64,000 nt of DNA from Actinoplanes octamycinicus (GTDB lineage Bacteria > Actinomycetota > Actinomycetes > Mycobacteriales > Micromonosporaceae): contig NZ_JACHNB010000001.1 of NCBI RefSeq assembly GCF_014205225.1, positions 5,995,501-6,059,500 on the forward strand, given 5' to 3'. Below the pieces are notes generated by a model that was given only the letters and a program-made list of their open reading frames with translations, did no database searches and was not told the origin of the DNA. This document shows positions 43,281 to 51,720 of this stretch, piece by piece (positions within the stretch are counted from its first letter, which is position 1; each line of letters begins with the position of its first letter). Both the position numbers and the translations under genes were made by a program.

Positions 43281-44623
43281 CCCCAGGTTCGGGACCGCTC
43301 GGCGCCACCCCCGGCGCCGAGCACTCGACCGACCCCTACCTGCCCGCGCACGGCAACGGCGGGTACCGGGTGCTGCACTACGACCTCGACCTGGACTACC
43401 GGGTGATTACCAACCGGCTGGTCGGGAGGGCGACCGTCACGGCGCGGGCGGTGCAGGCGCTGTCCCGGTTCAGCCTCGACCTGGGCGCGTTCCGGGTGCA
43501 GGACGTGCGGGTGGACGGCCGGCCGGCGAAATTCCTGCACCGGGCCGGCAAGCTGCGGATCAAGCCGGAGCGCCCGATCGGCTACGGCGCCACCTTCAAG
43601 ACCGAGATCCGGTACGCCGGGACGCCCGTGCCGATCTCCGGCCGGTGGGGCGACATCGGCTGGGACGAGCTGACCGACGGCGCGCTGGTGGCCAGCCAGC
43701 CGAACGGGGCGCCGTCCTGGTTCCCGTGCAACGACCGGACCGCGGACAAGGCCACCTTCCTGGTCACGCTGACCGCGCCGGCGCCGTACACCGTGGTGGT
43801 CACCGGCGACCTGGTCTCCCGGCGCCGCCGGGCCGGCACCCAGACCTGGGTCTACGAGCGCAACGAGCCGACCGCGCCGTACCTGATGGGCGTCCAGGTG
43901 GGGCGCTACGAGCTGGTGCCGCTGGCGACCGACGGGGTGCCGCAGCGGGCCGCCATCCCGCCCCGGCTACGGACCGTGTTCGGCCACGACTTCGGCCGGC
44001 ACGGCGAGATCATGGCGACGCTGGAGGGGTTCTTCGGGCCGTACCCGTTCCGGGAGTACGTCGTGGTGGTCGCCGACGACGACCTGGACGACCCGATCGA
44101 GGCGCAGGGGATGGCCGTCTTCGGCCGCAACCACCTGGACGGGCAGCGCACCCACGAGCGGCTGGTCGCGCACGAGCTGGCCCACCAGTGGTTCGGCAAC
44201 AGTCTCACGGTCGCCGACTGGCGGCACATCTGGCTGAACGAGGGCTTCGCGACGTACGCGGAATGGTTGTGGTCGGCCGCCTCCGGCGGCCCGTCGGCGG
44301 ACGCGCACGCCGCGCACTGGCATGCCCGGCTGGCGCTGCAGCCGACCGGCATCACCATCGCCGACCCGGGCGTGGCACGGATGTTCGACCCGACCGTCTA
44401 CAAGCGGGGCGCGCTGGCCCTGCACGCGCTGCGCGTCCGGGTCGGCGACCCGGCGTTCTTCGCCATGCTGCGCACCTGGGTGTCCGGCCACCAGCACGCG
44501 ACCGTCACCACCGAGCAGTTCCGCGAGCATGCCCGCCGCTTCGCCACCCGCCCGGTCGACGACCTGCTCACCGCCTGGCTGGACCGCCCGGCCCTGCCCA
44601 AACTGCCGGTCTTCGGCCTCTGA
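43277..44623 (+). CDS. M1-family zinc aminopeptidase
   Basis: 448 residues, ATG 43277 overlapping the Pls stop by four bases (ATGA). Zinc site VAHELAHQWFGN plus downstream Glu in WLNEGFATYAEWLW, and the exopeptidase region around ALVASQPNGAPSWFPCNDR. The length is about half of a classical M1 enzyme: the C-terminal helical domain is absent, as in short actinobacterial M1 proteins. Coupling to the polymer synthetase suggests it trims or degrades the polymer to protect the producer, an inference modelled on poly-lysine-degrading Zn peptidases of producers. Confidence 0.9.
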   Translation: MTPGSGPLGATPGAEHSTDPYLPAHGNGGYRVLHYDLDLDYRVITNRLVGRATVTARAVQALSRFSLDLGAFRVQDVRVDGRPAKFLHRAGKLRIKPERPIGYGATFKTEIRYAGTPVPISGRWGDIGWDELTDGALVASQPNGAPSWFPCNDRTADKATFLVTLTAPAPYTVVVTGDLVSRRRRAGTQTWVYERNEPTAPYLMGVQVGRYELVPLATDGVPQRAAIPPRLRTVFGHDFGRHGEIMATLEGFFGPYPFREYVVVVADDDLDDPIEAQGMAVFGRNHLDGQRTHERLVAHELAHQWFGNSLTVADWRHIWLNEGFATYAEWLWSAASGGPSADAHAAHWHARLALQPTGITIADPGVARMFDPTVYKRGALALHALRVRVGDPAFFAMLRTWVSGHQHATVTTEQFREHARRFATRPVDDLLTAWLDRPALPKLPVFGL

Positions 44624-44652
44624 TCCCGGTCAGGGATCGGCCTGCCGGCAGG
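44622..44652 (+). terminator. Hairpins at end of Pls-peptidase unit
   Basis: GATCCC-GGTCA-GGGATC (44622-44638) starts inside the M1 stop codon. It is followed directly by the perfect palindrome GCCTGCCGGCAGGC (44639-44652). Together they are a plausible terminator for the two-gene unit. Confidence 0.5.
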
Positions 44653-44837
44653 CTGCCACCGTCGGCACACTTCCCGGGCGCGCCGATATCGATCACCCAC
44701 CACCGGGTTCCCGCGGCAATTCATGACTTTCTCACAGGAATCGGCGTCAGTTGTTCGAATCGGTTCGGTAGGTTCCCCGGCATGATCTTCGATGTACTGT
44801 TCCGGTCGGTGGCTGCGGGTGCGGAAGGCCGCGGCCG

Positions 44838-45791
44838 ATGATCACCCGGAGGGCCGCGATCGGTGCCGCGGTACTTCTGATGGCCGGGTGCACCAGGCAG
44901 GACGAGAAGACGGCGGGGCCGGACCTGCGGCCGAGCCCGCCCCCGCCGCCCGCATCACCCTCGATCGTCGCGTCGCGCCCGGCGCAACGTCACGAGCGGC
45001 TCCTCGAACTGGAGCGGACGTACGGCGCGCGGCTGGGAGTGTTCGCGATGGCGCTCGGCAGCGGTGTCACGGTCGAGCACCGGGCGGACGACAGGTTCCC
45101 GTTCTGCTCGGCGTTCAAGGGTCTGGCAGCCGCCGCCGTCCTGCACCGCACCTCGCTGTCCGGGCTGGCTCAGCGCATCCGGTTCACCTGGGCCGATGTG
45201 GAGCCGAACCTGCAGAACGCGGTCAAGACCCAGGAGCGGGTGGACACCGGGATGACGCTCGGCGAGCTGTGCGACGCGGCGATCCGCTTCAGCGACGGCA
45301 CCGCGGGCAACCTCCTGCTGCGCCAGATCGGCGGCCCGGCGCAGCTGACGGCCTATCTGCGGACGCTCGGCGACACGGTGACGCAGTCCGTGCGGACCGA
45401 ACCGGGCCTCCACCGGGACTGGAGACCAGGCGACCAGCGGGACACGACTTCGGCACGGGCCATCGGCACCGACTATCAGAAGATCGTCGTGGGGGACGCG
45501 CTTGCCGGCGATGCCCGCGCCTACCTTCGTGACCTGATGGAACGCGCCGACCGGACCAGCAACAGCAAGAAACGGATCCGGTCCGTCGTGCCGCGCGGCT
45601 GGACCGTGGCCGACAAGACCGGCACCGGCAGGTTCTACGGCATCGCGAACGATATCGGCCTCGTGTGGCCCGCGCCGTCCGCCGACCCCGTCCTCGTCTC
45701 CATCATGTCGAGCCGTACCGGCCGCAACGCCGAGGCCGACAACACCCTCGTCGCCGAAGCCGCGAGGTACGCACTGGAAAAGACCACCTGA
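44838..45791 (+). CDS. Class A beta-lactamase lipoprotein
   Basis: 317 residues. Lipobox LLMAGC with Cys18, then a Pro-rich linker to about 50. Catalytic motifs: Ser91-x-x-Lys94 in PFCSAFKGL, SDG 152-154 (usual SDN replaced), Glu188 in RTEPGLH and KTG 260-262 in VADKTGTG. The Asn of ExxLN is His here. It should hydrolyse beta-lactams at the outer face of the membrane, though loop changes may alter the spectrum. There are 214 bases without a gene before it. Confidence 0.9.
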   Translation: MITRRAAIGAAVLLMAGCTRQDEKTAGPDLRPSPPPPPASPSIVASRPAQRHERLLELERTYGARLGVFAMALGSGVTVEHRADDRFPFCSAFKGLAAAAVLHRTSLSGLAQRIRFTWADVEPNLQNAVKTQERVDTGMTLGELCDAAIRFSDGTAGNLLLRQIGGPAQLTAYLRTLGDTVTQSVRTEPGLHRDWRPGDQRDTTSARAIGTDYQKIVVGDALAGDARAYLRDLMERADRTSNSKKRIRSVVPRGWTVADKTGTGRFYGIANDIGLVWPAPSADPVLVSIMSSRTGRNAEADNTLVAEAARYALEKTT

Positions 45792-45832
45792 GCGCCGGCC
45801 GGGCCGCCGCGGTCTCGGCCTCGGGAACGAAC

Positions 45833-45865
45833 CGCGCCGCCTCCGGCTGGCGGAGGCGGCGCGGG
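45833..45865. terminator. Strong bidirectional hairpin
   Basis: CCGCGCCGCCTCCG (45833-45846) and its exact complement (45852-45865) with a five-base loop GCTGG. It separates the convergent bla and clpC genes and can end both transcripts. Confidence 0.8.
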
Positions 45866-45881
45866 AACGGGTCGGGGCGGG

Positions 45882-48377
45882 TCAGGAGGTGGCGGAGACC
45901 TCCTCCGGGACGGCGCCCGGGGTCTCGGCGGCGCGGAAGACCAGCTTGGACTTCTCCACGTTGGCCGGGTCGCCCTCGCAGTCCACGACCACGGTCTGGC
46001 CGGGGCGCAGCTCGTTGAAGAGGATCTGCTCGGACAGGGTGTCCTCCAGGTCGCGCTGGATGGTGCGGCGCAGCGGCCGGGCGCCCAGGACCGGGTCGAA
46101 GCCCTTCTTCGCCAGGTACTTCTTGGCGTTGTCGGTCAGTTCGAGGCCCATGTCCTTGTTCTTCAGCTGGGACTCGATGCGCGCGGTGAAGATGTCGACG
46201 ATCTGCAGGATCTCCTGCTCGCGCAGCTGGTGGAAGACGATCGTGTCGTCGATGCGGTTGAGGAACTCCGGGCGGAAGTGCTGCTTCAGCTCGTCGTTGA
46301 CCTTGACCTTCATCCGGTCGTAGTTGCTCTCGGTGTCCTCCGAGGCCTGGAAGCCCAGCGAGACCGCCTTGGCCACGTCCCGGGTGCCCAGGTTGGTGGT
46401 CAGGATGATCACCGTGTTCTTGAAGTCCACGATGCGGCCCTGGCCGTCGGTCAGCCGGCCGTCCTCCAGGATCTGCAGCAGCGTGTTGAACACGTCCGGG
46501 TGGGCCTTCTCGATCTCGTCGAAGAGGACCACGCTGAACGGCTTGCGCCGCACCTTCTCGGTGAGCTGGCCGCCCTCGTCGTAGCCGACGTAGCCGGGAG
46601 GGGCACCGACCAGCCGCGACACCGTGTAGCGGTCGTGGAACTCGGACATGTCCAGCTGGATCAGCGCGTCCTCGGAGCCGAACAGGAACTCGGCGAGGGC
46701 CTTGGACAGCTCGGTCTTACCGACACCGGACGGGCCGGCGAAGATGAACGAGCCGGACGGCCGCTTCGGGTCCTTCAGACCCGCCCGGGTCCGCCGGATC
46801 GCCTTGGAGACCGCCTTGACCGCGTCCTCCTGGCCGATGACGCGCTTGTGCAGCTCGTCCTCCATGCGCAGCAGCCGCGTCGTCTCCTCCTCGGTCAGCT
46901 TGTAGACCGGGATGCCGGTCCACAGGCCGAGCACCTCGGCGATCTGCTCGTCGTCGATCTCCGAGACCACGTCGAGGTCGCCGGCCTTCCACTCCTTCTC
47001 CCGGGCGGAGCGCTGGTCGAGCAGCTTCTTCTCGTCGTCGCGCAGCTGGGCGGCGCGCTCGAAGTCCTGCGAGTCGATCACCGACTCCTTGTCCCGGCGG
47101 ACCTGGGCGATCTTCTCGTCCAGGTCGCGCAGGTCCGGCGGGGTGCTCATCCGGCGGATGCGCATCCGGGCGCCGGCCTCGTCGATCAGGTCGATCGCCT
47201 TGTCCGGCAGGAACCGGTCGGAGATGTACCGGTCGGCCAGCGTCGCGGCGGCCACCAGGGCGGCGTCGGTGTAGGTGACCCGGTGGTGCGCCTCGTAGGC
47301 GTCCCGGAGCCCCTTGAGGATCTCGATCGAGTGCGCCAGCGACGGCTCACCGACCTGGATCGGCAGCAGCCGCCGCTCCAGCGCCTTGTCCTTCTCGACG
47401 AACTTGCGGTACTCGTCGAGGGTGGTCGCGCCGATCATCTGCAGCTCGCCGCGGGCCAGCATCGGCTTGAGGATCGAGGCGGCGTCGATCGCGCCCTCGG
47501 CGGCGCCCGCGCCGACCAGGGTGTGGATCTCGTCGATGAACAGGATGATGTCGCCGCGGGTGCGGATCTCCTTGAGCACCTTCTTCAGGCGCTCCTCGAA
47601 GTCACCGCGGTACCGCGAGCCGGCCACCATCGAGCCCATGTCCATGGTGTAGAGCTGCTTGTCCTGCAGGTTCTCCGGGACCTCGCCCTTGACGATGGAC
47701 TGGGCCAGGCCCTCGACCGCGGCGGTCTTGCCGACGCCGGGCTCGCCGATCAGCACCGGGTTGTTCTTCCGGCGGCGGGACAGACCCTGGATGACCTGCT
47801 CGATCTCCTTCTCCCGGCCGATCACCGGGTCGAGCTTGCCCTCCCGGGCGTCCTGGGTGAGGTTGCGGCCGAACTGGTCGAGCAGCGCCGAGTTCGACGG
47901 GGTGCCCGCCTCGCTGGAGGTGGACGCGGCCGGCGTCTCGGTGTGCCCGGCGACCAGCTGGATCACCTGCTGGCGGACCCGGCCGGTGTCGGCGCCGAGC
48001 TTGACCAGGACCTGGGCGGCGACGCCCTCGCCCTCCCGGATCAGGCCGAGCAGGATGTGCTCGGTGCCGATGTAGTTGTGCCCCAGCTGCAGCGCCTCCC
48101 GCAGGGAGAGCTCCAGCACCTTCTTCGCCCGCGGGGTGAACGGGATGTGCCCGCTGGGCGACTGCTGGCCCTGGCCGATGATCTCCTCGACCTGCTGCCG
48201 GACGCCCTGCAGGGAGATGCCCAGGCTCTCCAGAGCCTTGGCGGCGACACCCTCGCCCTCGTGGATCAGCCCGAGCAGCAGATGCTCGGTGCCGATGTAG
48301 TTGTGGTTGAGCATCCGGGCCTCTTCCTGGGCCAGGACGACCACCCGCCGGGCGCGGTCGGTGAACCGTTCGAACAC
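45882..48377 (-). CDS. clpC: ClpC, AAA+ unfoldase of the Clp protease
   Basis: 831 residues from GTG 48377 ([11 protein letters not shown]), the conserved start of actinobacterial ClpC. A GTG three codons upstream lies only one base after GAGGA, too close. Domains: N-domain with two repeats ([40 protein letters not shown]), first ATPase with Walker A GEPGVGKT and Walker [10 protein letters not shown], a UVR-containing middle domain ([14 protein letters not shown]), and second ATPase with GPSGVGKTE and [12 protein letters not shown]. It unfolds substrates and feeds them to ClpP. Confidence 0.97.
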   Translation of the reverse strand: MFERFTDRARRVVVLAQEEARMLNHNYIGTEHLLLGLIHEGEGVAAKALESLGISLQGVRQQVEEIIGQGQQSPSGHIPFTPRAKKVLELSLREALQLGHNYIGTEHILLGLIREGEGVAAQVLVKLGADTGRVRQQVIQLVAGHTETPAASTSSEAGTPSNSALLDQFGRNLTQDAREGKLDPVIGREKEIEQVIQGLSRRRKNNPVLIGEPGVGKTAAVEGLAQSIVKGEVPENLQDKQLYTMDMGSMVAGSRYRGDFEERLKKVLKEIRTRGDIILFIDEIHTLVGAGAAEGAIDAASILKPMLARGELQMIGATTLDEYRKFVEKDKALERRLLPIQVGEPSLAHSIEILKGLRDAYEAHHRVTYTDAALVAAATLADRYISDRFLPDKAIDLIDEAGARMRIRRMSTPPDLRDLDEKIAQVRRDKESVIDSQDFERAAQLRDDEKKLLDQRSAREKEWKAGDLDVVSEIDDEQIAEVLGLWTGIPVYKLTEEETTRLLRMEDELHKRVIGQEDAVKAVSKAIRRTRAGLKDPKRPSGSFIFAGPSGVGKTELSKALAEFLFGSEDALIQLDMSEFHDRYTVSRLVGAPPGYVGYDEGGQLTEKVRRKPFSVVLFDEIEKAHPDVFNTLLQILEDGRLTDGQGRIVDFKNTVIILTTNLGTRDVAKAVSLGFQASEDTESNYDRMKVKVNDELKQHFRPEFLNRIDDTIVFHQLREQEILQIVDIFTARIESQLKNKDMGLELTDNAKKYLAKKGFDPVLGARPLRRTIQRDLEDTLSEQILFNELRPGQTVVVDCEGDPANVEKSKLVFRAAETPGAVPEEVSATS

Positions 48378-48425
48378 GTCGCTCACGTCCTCGTGGCAGA
48401 GCCCCACGCACCCCACCCGATGAGA

Positions 48426-48441
48426 CGCACGCAGACGTGCG
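48426..48441. promoter_or_regulatory. Inverted repeat upstream of clpC
   Basis: CGCACG-CAGA-CGTGCG, 49 bases before the clpC start. It does not match the CtsR or HAIR motifs I know, so a ClgR-type or unknown regulator is possible. The 241-base divergent region also holds the promoter of the gene at 48619. Confidence 0.35.
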
Positions 48442-48618
48442 GAACCGGCTGGTGTCACATGCGCTGAGTCGGGGCCTCTTGGCGTCGATGCGGGGTCCGC
48501 GTGGGGAACCCCGCGACGCTCGTGCAGGCGCGGCTGCACCACGAGCCTACAACGATCCGGCCTACGATGAGCGGGGGAGGCGCACCAAGCGACGCCGGTG
48601 CGCAGCGGAGGTGGCGGC

Positions 48619-49488
48619 ATGAACGAGACACGGAACAGGCGATCCGTACCGGACCGGGCACGCAAGCGGGCGGTCCGGGCGCTGGCCGCCGAGCTGGGCG
48701 TGGCCTACTCGGTGGCGGCCCGTCTGCTCGCGGCTCAGGCCGCGGAGGCCGCCGAGTCCGGGCCCGCCGGGCTGCCGGCCGACGAGCACCGCGCCTGGCT
48801 GTTCGCTGCGCGCGAACAACGCACCTTTCACTCCCGGGTGCGGGACACCCGGACCGCGGCCGAGCTCCCGCTGGGCCGGGCCGCCCACCTGGCGCGGCGG
48901 TTCCCGCCGCTGCGCGACCTCGCCGGGGCCGGCCCGCTCTACCACGGTGAGGGCCGCGAGACGCTGATCGCGATGCTGTACGCGGTGCTCGAGCACGAGT
49001 CGCCGCATCTGCTGCCGTCGCCCGACGAGCTGACCTGGGCCGCCGAGCTGGGTGAGGAGACCGCCGTCGACATCGCCTGCCGCGACCTGGACCGGGCCGC
49101 CCGGCAGCTGCTCGACCAGGGCTGGCAGCTGTGGCCCCGGGTCGACGCCGCGCTGGCCGCCGGTGAGGGCCTGACCGAGCCGCGGGTCCGGGACGCCGCC
49201 CGGGTCCTCGGCCGGGAGCTGCGGTCGACCAGCCTGCGCGGAGCGGTCGGCGGCGCCCGGAACATCCTGGACGCGCTGCTGGCCGAGGCCTATGACGCCG
49301 CGCTGCCGCCGGGTGCGCCGGTGCTGGTCGGGGAGCGGCTCGGGACGGTGGTCGGGGTGTGCTGGGAGCCGGCCGGGCCGCCCGGTGGCTACCGGGTCCG
49401 GTTCGGCGCCGACCCGGCGGTGCACTCGGTCGCGGTCGCCGAGGTGCGCCCGGCGACGGCCACCGAGCCGGAGCCGGTCTCCGGCTGA
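48619..49488 (+). CDS. Uncharacterised actinobacterial protein with HTH-like start
   Basis: 289 residues from ATG 48619 (GGAGGTGGCGGC upstream). Residues 10-40 (RKRAVRALAAELGVAYSVAA) look like a helix-turn-helix. The central helical part (ETLIAMLYAVLEHESPHLLP, WAAELGEETAVDIACRDLDR) and a C-terminal SH3-like stretch (VLVGERLGTVVGVCWEPAGP) match no family I recognise. Divergent from clpC. Confidence 0.6.
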   Translation: MNETRNRRSVPDRARKRAVRALAAELGVAYSVAARLLAAQAAEAAESGPAGLPADEHRAWLFAAREQRTFHSRVRDTRTAAELPLGRAAHLARRFPPLRDLAGAGPLYHGEGRETLIAMLYAVLEHESPHLLPSPDELTWAAELGEETAVDIACRDLDRAARQLLDQGWQLWPRVDAALAAGEGLTEPRVRDAARVLGRELRSTSLRGAVGGARNILDALLAEAYDAALPPGAPVLVGERLGTVVGVCWEPAGPPGGYRVRFGADPAVHSVAVAEVRPATATEPEPVSG

Positions 49489-49500
49489 GCACGGTGTGTG

Positions 49501-49540
49501 CCGCCGGCCCGGGCGCGCGTCAGCCCGCGGCGGCCGGCGG
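49501..49540. terminator. Hairpin after the 48619 gene
   Basis: CCGCCGGCC (49501-49509) pairs with GGCCGGCGG (49532-49540) across a 22-base loop, starting 13 bases after the stop codon. It is a moderate terminator candidate. The rest of the gap to 49703 shows nothing recognisable. Confidence 0.4.
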
Positions 49541-49703
49541 GTGTGGGTTGCGGTGACCACCCGCGGACAATGAAGGGCACGGCGATCGTTCTGGACGCGC
49601 CAGCGGCCAGATCGCCGGGCCCGGCCCGCGCGGGAGCATGCGATCCGCACCCGAGCGGACCTGCGTCAATGAAGAATCTGATCTATGAGGGACGCTGGCG
49701 TGC

Positions 49704-50084
49704 TCAGGAGCCGGGCGCGGACGGGCTCGCGGCGCCCATGACGGCGTGCCAGCGGGTCGCGTCGAAGATCAGGGTGATCGCGGTGATCCGGCCGTCCTCG
49801 AGGCGGAAGTGCTCGGCGGTGCGCTGGGTGCCGACGGGGAGTGCGGTGTGCACGTCGTAGACCAGGGTGGCCTCGGCATCGCCGTACAGTTCGCTGATCA
49901 GGTCGACACCCGTCACGACCTGCAAGAACATCGGGAGTCCGGCCAGATGGCCGGTCCGGTCGGCGGAGCTGATCAGCGGGCTCCGGAAGGTGAACGTGTC
50001 GGCGAGCTGGGCCGCCGCGGCCGGGATGTCGCCGGCGAACCTGGCTTGGTGGTAGACCTGGACGGTGTCCGCGGTGCTGGTCAT
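49704..50084 (-). CDS. SnoaL/NTF2-fold protein
   Basis: 126 residues from ATG 50084, with GGAGG upstream. VYHQARFAGDIPAAAAQLAD, DTFTFRSPLIS and EHFRLEDGRITAITLIFDA fit the nuclear-transport-factor-2-like fold. Its start overlaps the MarR stop by one base (TGATG), so it is a coupled second gene and probably the target function of that regulator. Confidence 0.8.
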   Translation of the reverse strand: MTSTADTVQVYHQARFAGDIPAAAAQLADTFTFRSPLISSADRTGHLAGLPMFLQVVTGVDLISELYGDAEATLVYDVHTALPVGTQRTAEHFRLEDGRITAITLIFDATRWHAVMGAASPSAPGS

Positions 50085-50602
50085 CAGGGGTGATCCTCCA
50101 GATAGTGGATCAGGTGGCGCTGGTTCGCCACGAGGCGCAGGCACAGGTGCCGCAGCAGCGTCGTCTCGGCGGCGGTGAATCCGCGGAAGCAGGCGGCCAT
50201 CGCGGCCCGGGTGGGCTGGCGGAACTCGTCGAGCCAGGTCAGCCCGGCGGGCGTGAGCCGGACCCGGACGGATCGCCGGTCACGCGGGTCGGGGGCCCGC
50301 GCGGCGAGCCCGGCCCGTTCCAGCGTGTCCACCAGACCGGTCACGTTCCGGCTGGTCACCCCGGCGGCCTGGGCCAATTCCTTGACGCTGCGGCCGTCCG
50401 GGCTCGCGTTCAGGCTGATCAGGACGTCCAGGGCGCCGGGACTGAGCCCGCAGTGGCCGGTGGCGCGTGATTGCAGTCTCTCCAGGCCGCGGGCGGCGGC
50501 GCGCAGGGCGGCGGCGGCCTCCAGCTCCGCGGTGTCCTCGCCACCGGTGAAACGGGCCAGCGTGGCGCGGCTTCGGGCGTCGAACAACAGTTCCTCGTCC
50601 AT
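50084..50602 (-). CDS. MarR-family regulator
   Basis: 172 residues. Winged helix: LSPGALDVLISLNASPDGRS, VKELAQAAGVTSRNVTGLVD, TLERAGLAARAPDPRDRRSV (the DxR wing), RVRLTPAGLTWLDEF. MarR dimers usually repress their own operon and release it with small phenolics. AT-rich repeats directly before the start are the likely operator. Confidence 0.92.
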   Translation of the reverse strand: MDEELLFDARSRATLARFTGGEDTAELEAAAALRAAARGLERLQSRATGHCGLSPGALDVLISLNASPDGRSVKELAQAAGVTSRNVTGLVDTLERAGLAARAPDPRDRRSVRVRLTPAGLTWLDEFRQPTRAAMAACFRGFTAAETTLLRHLCLRLVANQRHLIHYLEDHP

Positions 50603-50632
50603 AGTGAAGCACTACTTTAGTACATACTTCTT
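50603..50632. promoter_or_regulatory. AT-rich repeats before marR (putative operator)
   Basis: AGTG-AAG-CACT (50603-50613) and TACTTTAGTA (50613-50622), then TACATACTTC, form overlapping near-palindromes just upstream of the MarR start, in an unusually AT-rich patch for this genome. They fit an autoregulatory MarR site overlapping the promoter. Confidence 0.45.
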
Positions 50633-50689
50633 TATTGTGTCGTCAAGGGATGGGCGCGGTAGACTGCTGGCGGCTTCGAGGAGGCCGGC

Positions 50690-51691
50690 ATGGCGGATGG
50701 TGACCCTCCGGGTGGCACGCCCCGGGACGTCGTGGTCTTCGGCGTGGTCATCTCGGCGCTCAGCGTGGGGCTGGCGATCGTCCATCTGATCTGGCCCGGC
50801 CTGCGGATCGACGCGGTGACGCTGGCGCTGCTCGTGGTCGCCGTCGTCCCGTGGCTCGGGCGGATCTTCGCCAGTGTGGAGCTGCCGGGCGGGTGGAAGC
50901 TGGAGTATCGGGAGTTCAAGCGCACCGTGGAGCGCGAGCTGACCGAGAAGCAGCAGCAGGTGCGGGACCTGAGCCAGCGGATCGACCGGGTGGAGCAGTT
51001 CGTCTTCACCGGTGACGCGGCACCGGAGCGGGCGACCCGGCTGCGTGGGGTGCTGGAGGCGTTCCAGGAGTATCTGGCCGGGCTCGGGTATCGCAGCGAG
51101 GCGCCGCTGCCGCGGATCCACATCGGGCCGCTGGACGACGCGGCGATCAGCAGTGTCTACAGCGACACGAACGCGTTCTACTACGGCGCCCGCAACCTGA
51201 TCGTCGTGGGGCGCTCGCTCGCCGACGACCCCAGCGTGCTGCTGCGTGAGTACAGCCACCACATCCTGGACGACCTCGCGCCCGGCGCGGCCGGGAACTG
51301 GACGAGCGGCGGGATCACGGACGCGGCGTCGATCCACTCGGCCCTGGCCGACTACTTGCCGTGCAGCTTCCAGGATGACCCGTGCTTCGGCCGGGCAGCG
51401 GCCGGGGCACAGCGCTGCCTCCGCGATCTCAGCCTGGTGGTCCGGGCTGATTCGGTCGACGGTGACCGGCACACCCCGCAGCAGGCCGGATGGGTGTGGG
51501 CGTCGGCCTTCTGGGAGATCCGCGCCGGGGTGGGCGCGGCCGTGCTGGACCCGGTCCTGCTCGACGGCTGGCGCCACTACCCGGCCGTCACCTCGCCGGA
51601 GGGTGCGGCGGCCGCGCTGATCGACCGGATCGTCGAGGCATTCCCGGAGGCCGGAAATGCCTTCGCCAATCGCGGACTGAGGTCAATTTAG
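50690..51691 (+). CDS. Membrane protein with degenerate zinc-peptidase-like domain
   Basis: 333 residues from ATG 50690. Two membrane helices (VVVFGVVISALSVGLAIVHL and AVTLALLVVAVVPWLGRIF), a coiled coil (ELTEKQQQVRDLSQRIDRVE), then a soluble domain. VLLREYSHHILDD resembles the HExxH helix of thermolysin-like enzymes, but the first His is Arg. The following GGITDAASIHSALADYLPCS resembles the downstream helix with the third ligand. It may be an inactive or altered peptidase; this is tentative. Confidence 0.55.
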   Translation: MADGDPPGGTPRDVVVFGVVISALSVGLAIVHLIWPGLRIDAVTLALLVVAVVPWLGRIFASVELPGGWKLEYREFKRTVERELTEKQQQVRDLSQRIDRVEQFVFTGDAAPERATRLRGVLEAFQEYLAGLGYRSEAPLPRIHIGPLDDAAISSVYSDTNAFYYGARNLIVVGRSLADDPSVLLREYSHHILDDLAPGAAGNWTSGGITDAASIHSALADYLPCSFQDDPCFGRAAAGAQRCLRDLSLVVRADSVDGDRHTPQQAGWVWASAFWEIRAGVGAAVLDPVLLDGWRHYPAVTSPEGAAAALIDRIVEAFPEAGNAFANRGLRSI

Positions 51692-51720
51692 GGGTACGAG
51701 GTCCTGCCACAATCGGGGCC

